Numbered from the stretch's first letter, positions 24,955 to 38,470 are shown. The stretch is DNA of 64,000 nucleotides from Icerya purchasi (GCA_039619475.1 CM077116.1:383246760-383310759), one strand, 5' to 3'. Program-made: numbers and translations. Notes: generated by a model not told the origin, from the sequence alone.

Positions 24955-27248
24955 ATATATATATACTCGTTTAAGTCGTTTTTTTTTATTTTTTAAAATA
25001 GTTCTTAAATTGAAACAGAAAAATTATGCCCATCACTATTTGCCACACTGAATTTACTATAACATACTCTTGTTTCAGTGGTGAAAGGTGGTCTTACCGA
25101 AAGCCCGCCCTACACAATAGCACCGCTGACTAGTTAATATAAAAAATGGGTTCGGTAGAAGTTCGAATGTATTTTTTTGTTTTGTCATGATTAGGTCACA
25201 AATACATGAGTAATGAATATTTCTATTAAACCTTTTTTTTCCTCGTATCCTACCGAAAAAGAAAATAAAAATGTTCATCGCATTTCTTCTTCGACGATTA
25301 TTTGTGTTAAATAAAATATCGCCAAATACATTCTTATATTATGTTCACGTTTTTTCGGTATAAATTAAAATATTAAGCCAAAAAGGAGCTTAATACGTTA
25401 TTTATTTATTTATTTTTTTTTTAGTTCGTGTGTTGTTTTTTTTATAGGAGTTAATCGAGAACAATAAAGTCTTTCCTAAATTAAGGTTCTCTACATTCTC
25501 TTTTAGATTTATTTTTTCTTCTTACGAAATCTCTTTCTACATAAAAGTATATTAAAAGAACGTAGAACTTTTTCTCGGCCATACTTGGGAATCGCGGACA
25601 CAAAATATTGTTTTCAGTGGAATGGCGCGCTTTGATTTTACATACATGTTCTTTTATTGTCTTTTTCCCGCAAATAATTCGGGCAAAATTTTTTAACTGT
25701 AAATGTGAATTTCGTATTTGTTTTATGAAAATACATAAAATTTTAATTTATCAAGGTTTTTTCACAGTAGGTGTCTGAAAGGCTGCTGCACTAAACCCGA
25801 TGCGAAGGTGTTTGGCACTTTATTTTGCCTTTCCGAGTTTCGAGGCAGACACGAGAAGATCTTTAGCAGAAGTACAACCGACTCTTTAAAGGCGTTATCC
25901 TTAATTGTACAAATTTGAAAAACCAGCGTCTCGCAGTGCCGGACTTTTAATGGGTGCCATTTTTCTGATACTAAGAAACGTTCAGCAATGTTTCCATCAA
26001 TCCTAATGCTACCCCAGCGGCGTCGTCTTTGTCACATTTCTTTTGAAATGATTGCACAGTTGACTCCAACTTCCTAAATATGTATTATTAAACACGATTC
26101 GGCACTTTGCTTGCAGATGTTGTGATATGGACTTTCGCGATTTTCACGCATTCCTGTCACACAGCTACCAGTGTATATTTTTACCATTTCTTTTCACCCG
26201 CCGAATTGTGAGCAATCATAACGGAACGTCATCAAAGTTTCATTTAATCCTTCAGATGTTCAGTTTGTTCCGAATGGAATGCAACAAAATGGACACAGTG
26301 TCCGGGTTAATCTCTGCAACTGCGCTATGACTGTTGCTCATACCGCAGCTATCTTCAGATTAATAAAGCCCGTATACAAAGTAATGCCGTAGTGGCCTCT
26401 GCAGTTAGAAACTCATTATTAAAAAAAAAAAAAGTTATCAAACGTTTTAAATAAATAATATACATTTTTAACGAAATTGTGTTTTTTTCGGTAAATAATG
26501 GAAATAAATTTTGTGTATTTCATTTTTTCCCTATTTTGTTTTTTTGTTTTTTTTTTTTTTTGGAAGTGGCGATTTATAATAGGCAATAAAATGGCACTAG
26601 TAAATGCATTTCAATGTTGATCTTCACAACAAATATAAATATATGTTTTCGCAAACAATATTTTGTACGTTAAGAACCTCGAGGGAGAGAGAGAGACAGA
26701 CAGAGGCAAGTATGTGCACCATTACTAACGATAGTATTTTTAAACGTATTACATAAAGTGAATAGAAATTTTAAAATTTTAAAGAAAACCGGGCCAACTC
26801 ATTTTTTGTTTATTTATTTTTAAATAAATAGAAAAAATGCATTTTTATAAATTTACGTACTACTATTGATACACAGCCGGTACGGTTATGATAGAGGGCC
26901 CGCCAAAATAGACGCAGCTAAGCAAATGCAAATTAAAAATACAAGGATTAGCGGGCACACCACATTTTTTATTTTATTTTAAACTTTGATGTCGTTTACG
27001 ACAATCTCTCAATGACTGCTTTTCTCAGTTCAATGGACAATATGTTCAGTGACGAAATTTCGATCATCGCATCGACGTCTGTAAAACTAATGGTAACACT
27101 TACATTCGAGCAGATTCGAGTGGTGAATGTCCAATCTTCGGAAAAATCTTTCTTTCGCTGTATTTTTAACTGATGCGTAAATAACTTATGAAATGAACAC
27201 TAAAAATGGTTTGTAAAATAATAAATATTATAAATAATTTATTAAAAA

Positions 27249-27280
<32 letters not shown>

Positions 27281-29435
27281 CACAGCAACGAAAATAAAAA
27301 ACTAAAAAAATACAACAAAACACCGAACTATAAAGCCTGCATACGCACAGACGCTGGCGTTTCACGTGATGCGCTATAGCTGGGTTTCTGAGAACGTTAT
27401 AATCGCTGAACATCGAGCGGACGGATGTTTTCTCATCCGGAATGGAACGTAGATATGGTGACGACGGCCGTTAAAACATGATCCTGATTCCTGTTCGCTA
27501 ACGACAGACTGCGGCAGTTTATCATACCATTCGTACAAACACTTTTAAAGTAGCATTTGCGCAGTTAGCATTTATGACAATTCTGTTTTAAGTTATTGTA
27601 ATGTTTTTATTTTAATTTTAATTTTAATTTTTATTTATTTCGTTATTCCGATGCATTTAAATTGCATTTTATTTATAAGTGAATTGGCTTATCTAAGCAC
27701 GATGCAGTTTTTATTTTTTCGTGAAAACAATTCTATAAACTGTATCTATTTACTCGTTTGCCCCCTGAGCTTTCAATGTAAATATTTTTTTTTTTTGTTC
27801 TGTTTTTTGTTTTTTTTTCATTAACATATTTATGTAAGAATTCTTTCTTTCTCTGATAAATCGATCGCAGCCGAACATTCTTGCCTCCCTGTGACCCATG
27901 TCGATCGCGATCTAATGAAAGCCGAGAGTTGCGTTCAACTAGAGGCACACACGGGTTTCCTCTTCCTTAACATTCGCGCATAGAATACTTAACTAATGGC
28001 GGCAATATTCCGAATTACATATTTCAAAGAACATCTTCTTCTCTCACACACTTGTTTTGTACTCCTTCTTCGGACTTCTTCGTTTAGAATTTTATAAAAA
28101 TTATTTTTTTTTTTACTTGTGCTAGAAATTAATAAAATGTTATCGGAGATTTTTATTTATGTTTGCCAAAGTAAAAATTTTCTTCCAATTGTTATCATTT
28201 CTGTTTATATTTACCACAGTATGTTTTTTTTGTCGTTTTTTTTGGAGGGGGGTGTCAACTGAAATTTTTTTGGAAGTACCTGTCGGTTTTGTTTTGAGTC
28301 TTCCAACCTATCCCTGCGTTGAGCTTTTTACGATAATTAACTTATTACCGTAGCAGTTGAGCGAGGATTTTGAATATTTATTAAAAATTTTTTTGCAAAA
28401 TTTGATATTTCTTTGTGAATACTAATGGAAAACTTTAATTTTTTTAAAAAATTTCATTCGGTAACTACTCTCGCTGTTCATCGATATTCCCTGACGCCTA
28501 TTTGGCCGATTAACAGCGACCGAGTAGAGTACTTTTTTCAATAAATAAACATTCAAATCCGGCCAAACGGTAAAAAATGATGCTGGGTAATGATAAGCCG
28601 CGCGATATTTCGGTTAGTGATGAGTTTATAGAAATTGCACTGTGAAGGTACCAAATTAATTTTCTTCATTCGAATCTGTACATTTATTCGTAGTAATTAG
28701 CGTCGATAATATTTTTTGTCGTTGACGCTGATCGCGCTCCTTCAATTGCGACGATTGTTTGCTCATTTGAAAGAGTACCGGTCTCTGGTGGTACGATACG
28801 AGTACTATAATGTGTATCAGCGTAAACGCAGATACTTAGTAGTCATCAAATAACACGAAAAAAAACCGAGTAGTCATTTTAGAGGAATTTTCAGTAATAT
28901 AACGAACGCGCCTGACTTGAAATATTATTAGCAAATTTGCTTTCGAACGATTTTCTTGGTCATTCTAGAAATCCGGATCGTTGAAATTCACTTAAATTTG
29001 ATAAATCACGCTGGAAATGGTTAAATTTTAGCTCATTCTACAGAAAACCCAACATGAATTTTGTTAAAAAAACGCGGAAAATCTGCGAATTCTAAAAATT
29101 TCCGTTTAAAAATTGGCTAAAATGCGGGAAATTTTTAATCTAAATTTGCTCGACTTTGAGGAGAAAACGGCAAATTTCAAACCTAAGTTTTATGTTATTT
29201 GTCGGAGAAACAAAAATTCCTGCAGACACCAGTCTCTCTACTCCCGAATTTAAATCCTAACAGTACTCACGCCTCTAGCCATAAGGCTCTGTACGTAATA
29301 ATAAAAAAAAAAGTGTAGGGGAAAAAACTAATTTTTTAACATAGTTGAATTAAAAATTAACTTACTATCAATATTAATTACTGCGGAAGCGTAAATTCGA
29401 ATGAAGAAAGAAAATTTGAAATTATCATAGAACCA
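24955..29435. other. no gene recognised
   Basis: AT-rich sequence with poly(T) runs, a GA-rich microsatellite at about 26685-26705, and a GC-richer stretch at about 25790-26370. On the minus strand that stretch gives several short coding-like pieces in different frames, possibly an ancient pseudogene that I cannot name. Confidence 0.5.
27250..27280. repeat. (TAA)n microsatellite
   Basis: A perfect AAT/TAA trinucleotide array of about 31 bases. Confidence 0.9.
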
Positions 29436-29439
29436 TTGA

Positions 29440-29660
29440 TAAATCCATACGTCTTTACATTAACTTTTGGCAACGCGCCGAATGACTCAAATGATAACTT
29501 TTGTTTACTAGAAATTGTGTTCAGTAAGTGGTTGTTCCATTTCAGTGTCAGTCAGTATCGGTGAGAGTACTGAGTAGAGTCATCAAGTAATGTTAAAAAA
29601 AACAAAAAAAAACAGTCTCCTCAGAGATAATCTTTCTTTGCTTAATACAATACCGAAAAT
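29440..29660 (+). repeat. direct duplication, unit A
   Basis: About 220 bp resembling 30280-30500. Shared blocks include TTTTGNCAA, GAATGACTCAAATGAT-like sequence, GTACTGA, ATCAAGTAA and CTTTCTTTGCTTAATA. The two units lie about 840 bp apart in the same orientation, on either side of an RTE endonuclease fragment. The origin is not known. Confidence 0.5.
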
Positions 29661-29929
29661 TAGCCAGAAAGTATCATTAGAATGTAAGGAAAATATGAAG
29701 ATTCAAATTTTAAAATTAAAGAGGCGATGCAATAAACATTGATTAAAAAAAAAAAAAAAAAAAGAAAGAAAATAAAGGAAAAAGAAAGCAATAAAAACAT
29801 CAGGGAAATTAATAAAACACAGGTCATATACGAACGTAGAGCAGCAGCTGCGATTATTAATAGTGTATTAACTGCGGATACAGGAAGTAACGCGAAAGCA
29901 ATGTGCCTACATTCGCAAGAAAACCCAGT

Positions 29930-30135
29930 GACGAACATGATAAATACAAATGGCCCTGAGTTCTGGTGTCCTTTAAATGGGGCAGGGGCGCGAAGAATCT
30001 CCGTATCCGTACTAATCGGCGAGATCTTGCAGATGAAAAATTGAAAACAGGTACATGGAACGTACGACGACTGCGATGGGTAGGCACGATAAAAAATCGA
30101 CTGGGTACGATTGAAGGAGCTATCTTGGTGGCCTA
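29930..30135 (+). pseudogene. RTE-clade LINE 5' fragment (endonuclease start)
   Basis: At about 30040 the frame reads LKTGTWNVRRLR, then GTIKNRLGTIEGAI, matching the first conserved block (TWNVR, with the metal-binding Asn intact) of the AP-type endonuclease in RTE LINEs. The similarity fades after about 30135. The upstream sequence is not obviously the same 5' leader as at 16.1 kb. Only a short relic remains. Confidence 0.55.
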
Positions 30136-30279
30136 GGACTAAAAAGAATGGAGACGTATGTGATCACATGCAAGACAAAAACTAAAATATAATCAACGTA
30201 AATGACCACGGATAAATTTACAGATTCGAATAAAGAAAACTGAAACCGCTGCAGCGTCATTTGCAAGCTAAGTGACGGA

Positions 30280-30500
30280 AATATTACGTTTTTACGTTAC
30301 TACGTATAGCTTTTGACCATTTTGAGTGATTCGAATGATTATTTATTATAAATTTTACGAGTTAGTAGTGGTCTCATATGGGGGTATATCAGTAAATATC
30401 AGTGAGTACTGATTGAAAAGTAATCAAGTAACATTAAAAAAGGGAGATTCCTTAGAGCTATACTTTCTTTGCTTAATATAACCAAGCAGAAATTCGCTAA
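30280..30500 (+). repeat. direct duplication, unit B
   Basis: Partner of 29440-29660. Divergence is high (roughly a quarter of positions by eye), so the duplication is old, or the units are independent copies of one repeat family. Confidence 0.5.
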
Positions 30501-30504
30501 GAAC

Positions 30505-31995
30505 AGCTCATTATCGATAGCATTTGAACATTATTCCTAACCAATACTCAGTTTTATACAGTCCTGAAAGTAGCACCATTTTCCTATTATCAATCGAAAA
30601 TATTTACATTAAAAATGGTGAATTAAAATATTAAAAAAAGACTTCAAGATTTACTCTGAAAATTTATTAAAAATACACTAAAAAGTAAAAAATAATTATC
30701 CTATAAAAAATGATACATTTTAGAGTGATATGGGATATTATGATAATTCTTAAGCAATATAAATTTTTTGCAGTCGATACCAAATTCGCAAACTGCAATA
30801 AAAAACGTAAACATTTGTTTGATGTTTTCAATGCTTAGTTCATAGAAAACGGACGATTGTGTAATTGTACTTATTAAATTGTTTCTAAATACCGTTATTA
30901 TTTCCATTTACCAGCTATAAAAAGTTAATTAAGAATTATCATAATATCTCCTTAAGATATATTATTTTAAAATATATTATTTTTTATCGAATAACTGGTT
31001 TCTCTTTGTTTATGCTTTTTTACTAAATTTGTAGAGAAATCTGAAAGTCGGTGCTTTTTTTAAATGCTTTATTTTTTTTAAATTTTTGCTTTAAAATGAC
31101 CTCTGATTATATTGTTTTTATCGAATTTTATAATTTAGTTAGGCAGATAAAACGTTTTTATAAGTATGGGGTTTCATTTTTCAAAATTAAAGAGCAGACT
31201 ATGAATCAATTTTGAGAACTACTTCTTCACTACTAAAAAAAAAAACGCCTAAAAGTTCCGCTATCATTTCGGGATATTCATTTGAAAAACGTATGCAAAT
31301 GATTTCTCTATTTTTTGAGAGCCAATTTCTAAAACGCGCGTAAAGGATGCTTTACTATGAGTATATACGTATATATAAATGTATATATTACTGACAACGT
31401 CATTCTTAGCCCTATCACCGCTACTTTTTCTGTCATAAAAATTTTATCCAAAAGGTGATATTTAAATAAAGATTTATTTATTTTTTTGTTGCGCAATCGG
31501 AAAGAATGACTCAATTTTTCTCGTCCTATACGGAATATAGAACTAACACAGCTGGGGGTCCGTGGGTGTTCCCAGGTGGAGCCAATGAGTGGAGCTCCTT
31601 ACGAAGCACGAAGGACCGAGTTATATATATATATATTGTATATATATATACAAACTCGATTTTCAAATCTCGCCATAAGATTCCCAGTTGATAGTTTTCT
31701 AAAATGTTTAAAGAGTTAGTAATAATTGGCTATATTAAATAAAATGATTACTATGGTAAAACTAAATGTAAGCTAACGTTTTATTAATTCCTGATGCCAG
31801 GAGGAACACCGTGTTCTATCATTTCCTTTTTTGAATTACCCGCATCATTAAATCTCTATGAAAGGATCTAAATATACAAGTTGCGTTCCTAGCCTAGCTA
31901 CTGTGCACAATGCGGACATTTAAAAAAAAAAAAACAAAATAAAGAAAGAATCTAGCAACAGAATTACGTATGGTACCTGTTATTTTCTGAACTAT
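30505..31995. other. no gene recognised
   Basis: AT-rich. At 31550-31680 a GC-richer patch precedes a TA-rich hairpin-forming stretch (GAGTTATATATATATATA and TATATATATACAAACTC), possibly the edge of a transposable element. Confidence 0.5.
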
Positions 31996-31999
31996 TTAT

Positions 32000-34462
32000 G
32001 CTTCGTTATTAATTCTTAGTTTTCGCATACCATTTTCGTACTTTTGTCTGAGGATTTTCCTTATTATCCTTTTTCTTTCTTTCCAATATCATCACCAGAA
32101 ATATTATTTTTATTCCAATTTTAAATCTTTGCTCAAATATTGTGATTCGCTGTTCCAAAAATAAAATAATTTTTCCATTCCTAAAAAAAGTTCTTCCTTA
32201 CGTCCTATTTCCTTGATATCTTGCATCAGAAAACGGTTTCGAAGGAATGTTAAACAAGCGCCTTGTTTGGTGGCTAGAGTATAATAATGTATTTCCTAGC
32301 AATATGTTTGGCTTTCGGCTTGGTATTGGTCCTTCCAACTGTATTAGTCTTTTTGTTTCCCATATCTACCAACCCTTAATCCAAAATCATTATACTTCGG
32401 CTTCCTTCATCGATGTATCCTGTGCCTTTGATAATGTTCATTTACTCGCTCTAAAGTTAGATGATAGCAACTAACGTTCCAATGAAGTTTACTTCCCTTA
32501 TTGTCGTTCTCATGCTGAATCGTTCTATCCACCTCTCTGCTCCATCTTTTGAAACTTCAAGAACGCATTTTCGAGGTCTTCCCCAAGATTCCGCCCTCAG
32601 TCCTACTCTTTTCAACATATACACTATCAGTGTGGCTTCTCTTCTTCTAAATTCTTCGTCTTTATTCTTTGCTAATGACATCCTACTTCATGCTTCATCT
32701 CATGATAATATATATTAGCCAGTGAAGCACTTAATTCGTCTCCTTCTCTGCTGGATCATTCCTTTCCTCAAATAACTTTTCTATTTCTCGTACTGGATCT
32801 TCTTATGCCGTATTTAGTATGCGACCTTATAATCCTGCTGCTGTTTATCTATCCCTAACAAATACACCCCTTTGTCGTGTTAATTTTTTTCGTTATCTTG
32901 GTATCTTCCTTGACGGTCGATTGTCCTTCTCCGAACATATCAAGTATCTTTCTTCTTCAGCAACCAAAAGGCTAAACTTGCTGAAGGTCCTATCTCCAAT
33001 TCAATGGGGTGGTGATCCATATGTCCTTATTTCTCTATATAAATCCATCATCTGCTCAAAATTTGATTACTATTCATTTCTCTATGGTTGTGCCCCATAA
33101 GTCCCGACTCTCTAAATTCGATGTAATCCAAAATTCTTACCTTTTGGTGCTCTTAAATCCTCTCCAGTTCCAGTAGTTCTTGCCGAATCTAGTATACCAC
33201 CGCTTTCTATTCGCAAATCTTATTTCGGCTATTGTTTTCTTGCTAAGCATCTTCCACTCGCGTCCTTTACTCTTATCCATTCCTATCTTTCTATTTCTAG
33301 AAACTGGCGTTTCACACCTAAGAAAATCCCTATGTTATCCCTTACCTCTCTTTGGTTCAGTTCGTTTTGTCCTTAGATAATGTACTTTATTCTCTTTTAA
33401 TTTCGCCGATCTCTGCCATCCTCCAAATATGTTTACTGTACCTACGCCCTCCAAGTTTCTTCTGCAGGCCCTAATTAGAAAGGAATTCCACGGTATTATC
33501 AATTCTCAATTTCCTTCGCATGCAATCGTGTTTACAGATGGTTCGAGTGCCTCTTTTATCCTCCCAGATTTTGGATTTTCAGAATCTTTTCGCCTGCCTC
33601 CTTTCTGTTCCATATCCATAAACGATTTAATGGCTATCCTATGTACCATTATTTTCATTTCCTCCAATCACCTTTCTTGTAAATTCTTGATTATATCAGA
33701 TTTCATGTCCGCTCTTCAATTCATTTTCTTCTGCCTGATCATTCCAGTGATTTTATCATACTCCACATACACTCACTTATCCACGTTCTTTCTTACCTTC
33801 ATTCTATTCAAATTGATTTGCTGTGGGTTCCTAGTCATTCGAGCATCTTCGGTAATGAAGCGGCGGACTCCTTGGCTCGAGATGCTGCCTCTCTTCTCAC
33901 TTCTTCTTTAAAAAAGTCCCATCGTTTAATCTCCTTTCGCTGTGCAAAGGTTTTCATCTTAGATTACGGTATCGGATATTTATGTTTCCTCTTTTTCTAA
34001 CAATTGTTCTTTTTATCTATCTGTTCTGACAATCCGTGGTTCTCTTTGTTTCCTTCACTTTGTCGTTCTGTTGTTGTCTTCGTTATTTGCCTACGCCTTA
34101 ACTATTCTCTATTGCCTTCCTCCCGTTTTCGTTTTTCGTTGGTTGCTTCTCCATACTGTTCTTTCCACTCAAACGAAGAGTATGTTTGCGTTGCGGACTA
34201 TGTGTTCTTTGAGTGTTCATCTCTTTCTACTGAGTGTTCTGCTATCTACTTCAGTTTGTATTGCGACTTGGTTTTCCTATTCCATATTGCGCCTCTTATA
34301 TCCTCTCTTTTCTCTCTCCACAAATTTTTTCTATTATTTGTTCCTTTCTCCTAACAACATTTGATATCGTATCAAGATATAATTGACTCCTTCCGTTTTC
34401 TAATTGTTTCTGGGTAAAAGTCCCTGGTTGACGAGCCTAAAAAATTAAAAAAAGAAAAAATA
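32000..34462 (+). pseudogene. I/R1-group LINE with RT and RNase H (copy A, longest)
   Basis: The reverse transcriptase can be followed across several frames: IPKKSSSLRPISLISC at about 32180, a 75-codon frame from 32247 with FGFRLGIGPSNCISLFVSHI, then FRGLPQDSALSPTLFNIYT and FANDILLHAS (the FADD catalytic box, first Asp changed to Asn), FFRYLGIFLDGRLSFSEHI and SKFDYYSFLYGC. RNase H follows: FTDGSSASF at about 33532, LIISDFMSALQF, LLWVPSHSSIFGNEAADSLA at about 33812. The Cys/His end VCVADYVFFEC is at about 34170, and the tail GGGTAAAAGTCCCTGGTTGA and A-rich run ends at 34462. Frameshifts and the dead active site make it inactive. The endonuclease and ORF1 are missing. Confidence 0.85.
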
Positions 34463-35655
34463 ATTTTTAGAGGTTGGAAAATAAAGAACAAAGCGGCTAT
34501 GTGGGTGGAGAATATGTTCTCTTAAATATGTAATTCTGGACGATTGTACTATGTTATTAACTTGTAACCAATTTCTAAAGGAGTATTTTACGTACCTAAT
34601 GTAACAGGAGTGTTAGTTTGATTTGATATTTTTAAAATGAAGGCCGTGTATGATCTGTAGTTGAGCGGAACTTTTTGTTAAATCGTAACAGACACAGGTT
34701 ATAGTAATGCCGAGAATCTTGAGCTGGAAATTAAATCCATTTTTTATCGGATAGTAATAAATATATTTTTTAGAGAGAAATAATCTTCACATAAATATAT
34801 TAATTGAAAACACTCTAAAAAAATAATTGTTATTTACGTTTAAAGCCTAGAGAGAAGCAAGCGGAAAAGTAGGTGCACAGTTTACAGAATAAGAAAATAA
34901 AAATGGAGTGGTCAAGGGATAGAAAACAGATGATTGCAGTGATGGAAGAAATGTATTTTCAGAAATGAAGTTCAGTTGACTCTAATAAGTGTTTCACTTG
35001 AAAAGGTGAAGCTGCGAGGGGCAGCATTATGATGTAGACACAGTATTGAATTACTGCATATTCGTAAGTATTAATTAACACAAAAACGTTCAATTATAAA
35101 TAATTTTTTATAATCTTTCATTTTTTTACATATTTGAATGCACAATTTATAACTATGCAGTGTATTAGTAATGCTTTACAAAATAATATATTAAAATTAT
35201 AGGGAAATTAATAAATTAATAATTGCTACCGGAAATATTAGTTATATTCAAACTTTAAACCTTAGCCAATTACCGTGGTTTGTTGTCGCGAATATACTCA
35301 AAGTTTGTTTTAATTATTATATCAGTAATATTCTCAAACGAACGGGAAACTTAAATGAAAAATAAGTCTTTAGTGGAAATATAGACTTTTTATTATATAA
35401 ATAGAGAGAAAAAGTTAAATTAAAACAGATATTAATACGCGAGAAAAATAAGCTGTTATAAAATATGCGAATGGTGTATTGAGAATGATAAACTTAGAAT
35501 GATGAAAGCTATAGAATGCCTCGAAATGACACTCAGTTGATTCTAATGAATATTTTGGCAAAGTACGTACAAATTTGATAAAGTAGGATAAAATAAAATA
35601 AAAGTTTAAAAAAGTGTTCATTATAATATGTATACACACACATATATATATATAT

Positions 35656-36277
35656 TAGGGACGGATCCCGAATGACACGGGGGGGGGGGGGGGTATATAA
35701 TTACGTCAAACCTTCTACGGTAGGCAGTAGATTTTAGAAATAACCCTTGTTTCATAAAGAAAATCAAATAGCAACCTTTATAGAAATTTAAAAATGTTTT
35801 AAAGATACATAACTAATACAATTTTTAATTTAACTTTTGTCTTAAATTTAGAGGTGAAAAATAAAACGAAATTATAAAATTATACCTTAAATGTTGTAGT
35901 TTAGAAATAGTAAGAAAAATAGTATTTTTATTAGACTTTAGTTCTTTTTTATTTTTGTTAGTAATCCGATCCGAATTCTCTTTGTTCATGAGCAAGTTTA
36001 AATACATATATTTCTCATTGAACTACTATTTTTAATTAAAATTACAAAATAAATAAAAACGGCAAAAGATCGACAACAGTATTGTGTTTAAAATAGAATA
36101 CAAAAGGAACATTCGTAGTTTTACTAGAAAATAGTATTAAATATTAGTTATTAAAATCCGTAGGTAAAATTTATACAAATCTTTTATAGCATAAATTAAG
36201 TTTCTCTGTTATAAAAAATTTTTCCATAGAGGCTTTAGTTCTTGGGGGGGGGGGGGGGGGGGCTGTACATATCCTTA
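35656..36277. mobile_element. MITE family M1, copy 2
   Basis: Same orientation and nearly the same sequence as 24312-24952 from the left end (TAGGGACGGATCC) through CATAGAGGCTTTAGTT. The right terminal repeat has been lost or scrambled. Two G runs have expanded: 15 G at 35679-35693 and 19 G at 36244-36262, against 6-7 G at the corresponding places in copy 1. This copy is also bounded by TA arrays. Confidence 0.8.
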
Positions 36278-36282
36278 TATAT

Positions 36283-36930
36283 ATATATATAAAAAAAAAT
36301 CCCGTGTCACAAATGTTTGGTTGAAGTAATCTCCGAAACTACTCAACCGATCTTAATGAAATTTTCACACTATGTGTGATTTAGTCCAGCTTAAAAGATA
36401 GGATACGTTTTATCTCGATTGGGAACCTCAATATTTTTCTATTGCAAATTAAACGGTTCATTTGGATAAAAAGTTGTAATTAATTAGAATGAAATTTGCA
36501 CACTGTGGGTCAATAATTCGATCTGTCAAGGTATAATCTATGAAAAAATTTGGTTTCGCGAGTTTTAAATAAATTTTAATATTTTCAAAATGATGGTTGG
36601 TGGCGCGATCTTTCGAGGATGATGTAATAGATAATTTGTTCTGGCTTTAGTATTAATTTTTGATTTTCGAATGTCGTTGATTATCAGCTCTAGTAGTGTC
36701 TTTGTGTACGGGCCGGTGGCGTCAATACTGGTAGGGCAAAGCAATAAAACATACGGCTGGCAAAACATGCGAGCGGGTAATTCCAGATACCTGTAAACGG
36801 CGAGGAACTAATAGGCAAAAAAAGGCATTGGTCTTGGCTCTCAGCCGATCAGCGGGCGGTCACATAACGGCGACTCGAAAATCATCCGCTACGCATGCAG
36901 TAAAAATATATATATATATAACAAAAAACA
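36283..36930. mobile_element. Helitron-type repeat, 5' portion
   Basis: After a TA array the sequence reads ATCCCGTGTCACAAATGTTT, then AAACTACTCAACCGATCTTA and ATGAAATTTTCACACTATGT. This run of motifs (CCGTGTCAC; actact-gaccgatct; atgaaattttcac) is characteristic of dispersed insect Helitron-like elements. No CTAG terminus with hairpin was found, and the right limit is only the next TA array, so the extent is approximate. Confidence 0.45.
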
Positions 36931-37349
36931 ACAACTCAAAGCAATCGAAAATATCGTAACAAATATTTCGTTTTTTATTTTTTTTGTATTAATTTTATAT
37001 TTAAATAAGAAAAAAAAAATTGCTTTTTAATAGCTATTAAACAAAAAAAGGAAAAGAAAATCGGTTAATAAACAAATGATTTTGCCTATTTATATGCAGA
37101 TATTAAATGTTTTGCGTATTCATATATTTGTTTTTATGAAAGTGAATTACTGAGAATATATTGTACACATTTTAAAAACCCCCTATACCATTATTACATT
37201 TAGTAGTGATTTAGTCTGAATTTTTTTCAAATTGGTTGGAAAACAGCTGATCACAGGTAAAATTACAAGATGCTTTTTATTTGTTTTTATACCGAATAAA
37301 CCGATAAATAAAGCTGACGACTCCACATACCTAAAATATAATTTTGCTA

Positions 37350-37440
37350 ATAAAAAACGTATAGAAATATATTCATAAAAATCAACGTGTGCAGTCATTG
37401 AAAACATTTTCTAACCGTCTGGAAAGCAAATTCGAAGGAC
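37350..37440 (+). repeat. about 90-bp direct repeat, copy 1
   Basis: ATAGAAATATATTCATAAAA, then ACGTGTGCAGTCATTG and a stretch ending AATTCGAAGG are repeated at 38385-38470 with few substitutions. Weaker similarity extends some 100 bp upstream. Similar minus-strand frames appear in both (NFYEYIS / DFYEYIS), but I see no sign that they code for protein. Confidence 0.6.
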
Positions 37441-38384
37441 CTCTACATTTTTGTTGCGTTCAGTATTGAAAAGCAAAGTTGTTTGGAAAGAGGCTTTAAA
37501 TTCATAAATTAGTTATAAAATATTTTATGTTTTGTGAATATGATTTGGATGAAATTTTGTATTTTGATAAGGTTTTGCTTTTTAAGTTTACCTATATAGT
37601 TGTATTTCTTTTTTTTTTTTATTTTTCATTTTTTTTCCCCCATACGTGTTTATATCTAACAATTGTGAATTGTAGCGGACTACATTTACCGGCGTTAAAT
37701 GGTCGCAACGCTAAACTAAATATATAATAAAAAGCTGTAGGAGAACAATGTAGGCGAATGATTGTTTAGCGAGTACAGTGCAAACCGGTCTGCATTTCTC
37801 TTAAACACGGTACACCCTAAATCGGGAAAAAGAAAAGATAATAATAAACGACCCGACTTCACAAGTGCCGCGAGAATTATAAAAAAAATGAATCATTCAC
37901 ACGTCTCGGCAATCAGGTAATGAAAGAAATTTGAGGAGCACAAAGAGATTGTCCCAACAATGCAACATTTATAACAATTGAAAAGTCTTTGATTCGAAAA
38001 ATTAGCTACTGACAGGAAATCGAAAGATCGACCGCAAACATTTACAATAAGTGCATCAACCATTTTGTGTATGTTTTTCGTGTTCCGAGTTATTCAGACC
38101 TATTCCTATTTTCGTTTTGGTAAATGTGCTTCATTCGCCCGTCAGTTACTCGCATATTATCCATGTGTATTCGTTTTTAAAGTGTGTTCGGTATTTTCGC
38201 AACTTTTGGTAATATTCTATGAATATATTCACATTTGTGCGGTGAATGTCAATTTTATATTTCAGTTGTAAAAATATTGCTATTTATTATGTATCTTAGC
38301 AAGAATAAAAGATTTGAAAATGTTGTAAAAATGCTATATACAAAAAGATGTCTATCACTTCGACTGCTAAATGCCCGTAAAAAA

Positions 38385-38470
38385 CACATAGAAATATATT
38401 CATAAAAATTAACGTGTGCAGTCATTGGAAACATTTTCCAACCATCCGGAAAGTGAATTCGAAGGCTCAA
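38385..38470 (+). repeat. about 90-bp direct repeat, copy 2
   Basis: Partner of 37350-37440, about 1.03 kb downstream in the same orientation, just before the Helitron at 38608. Confidence 0.6.

Noticed and set aside
29739..30044. 101-codon plus-strand frame upstream of the RTE fragment
   Set aside because: The first third is a poly-Lys translation of an A-rich run; the remainder has no motif and is out of frame with the endonuclease start.
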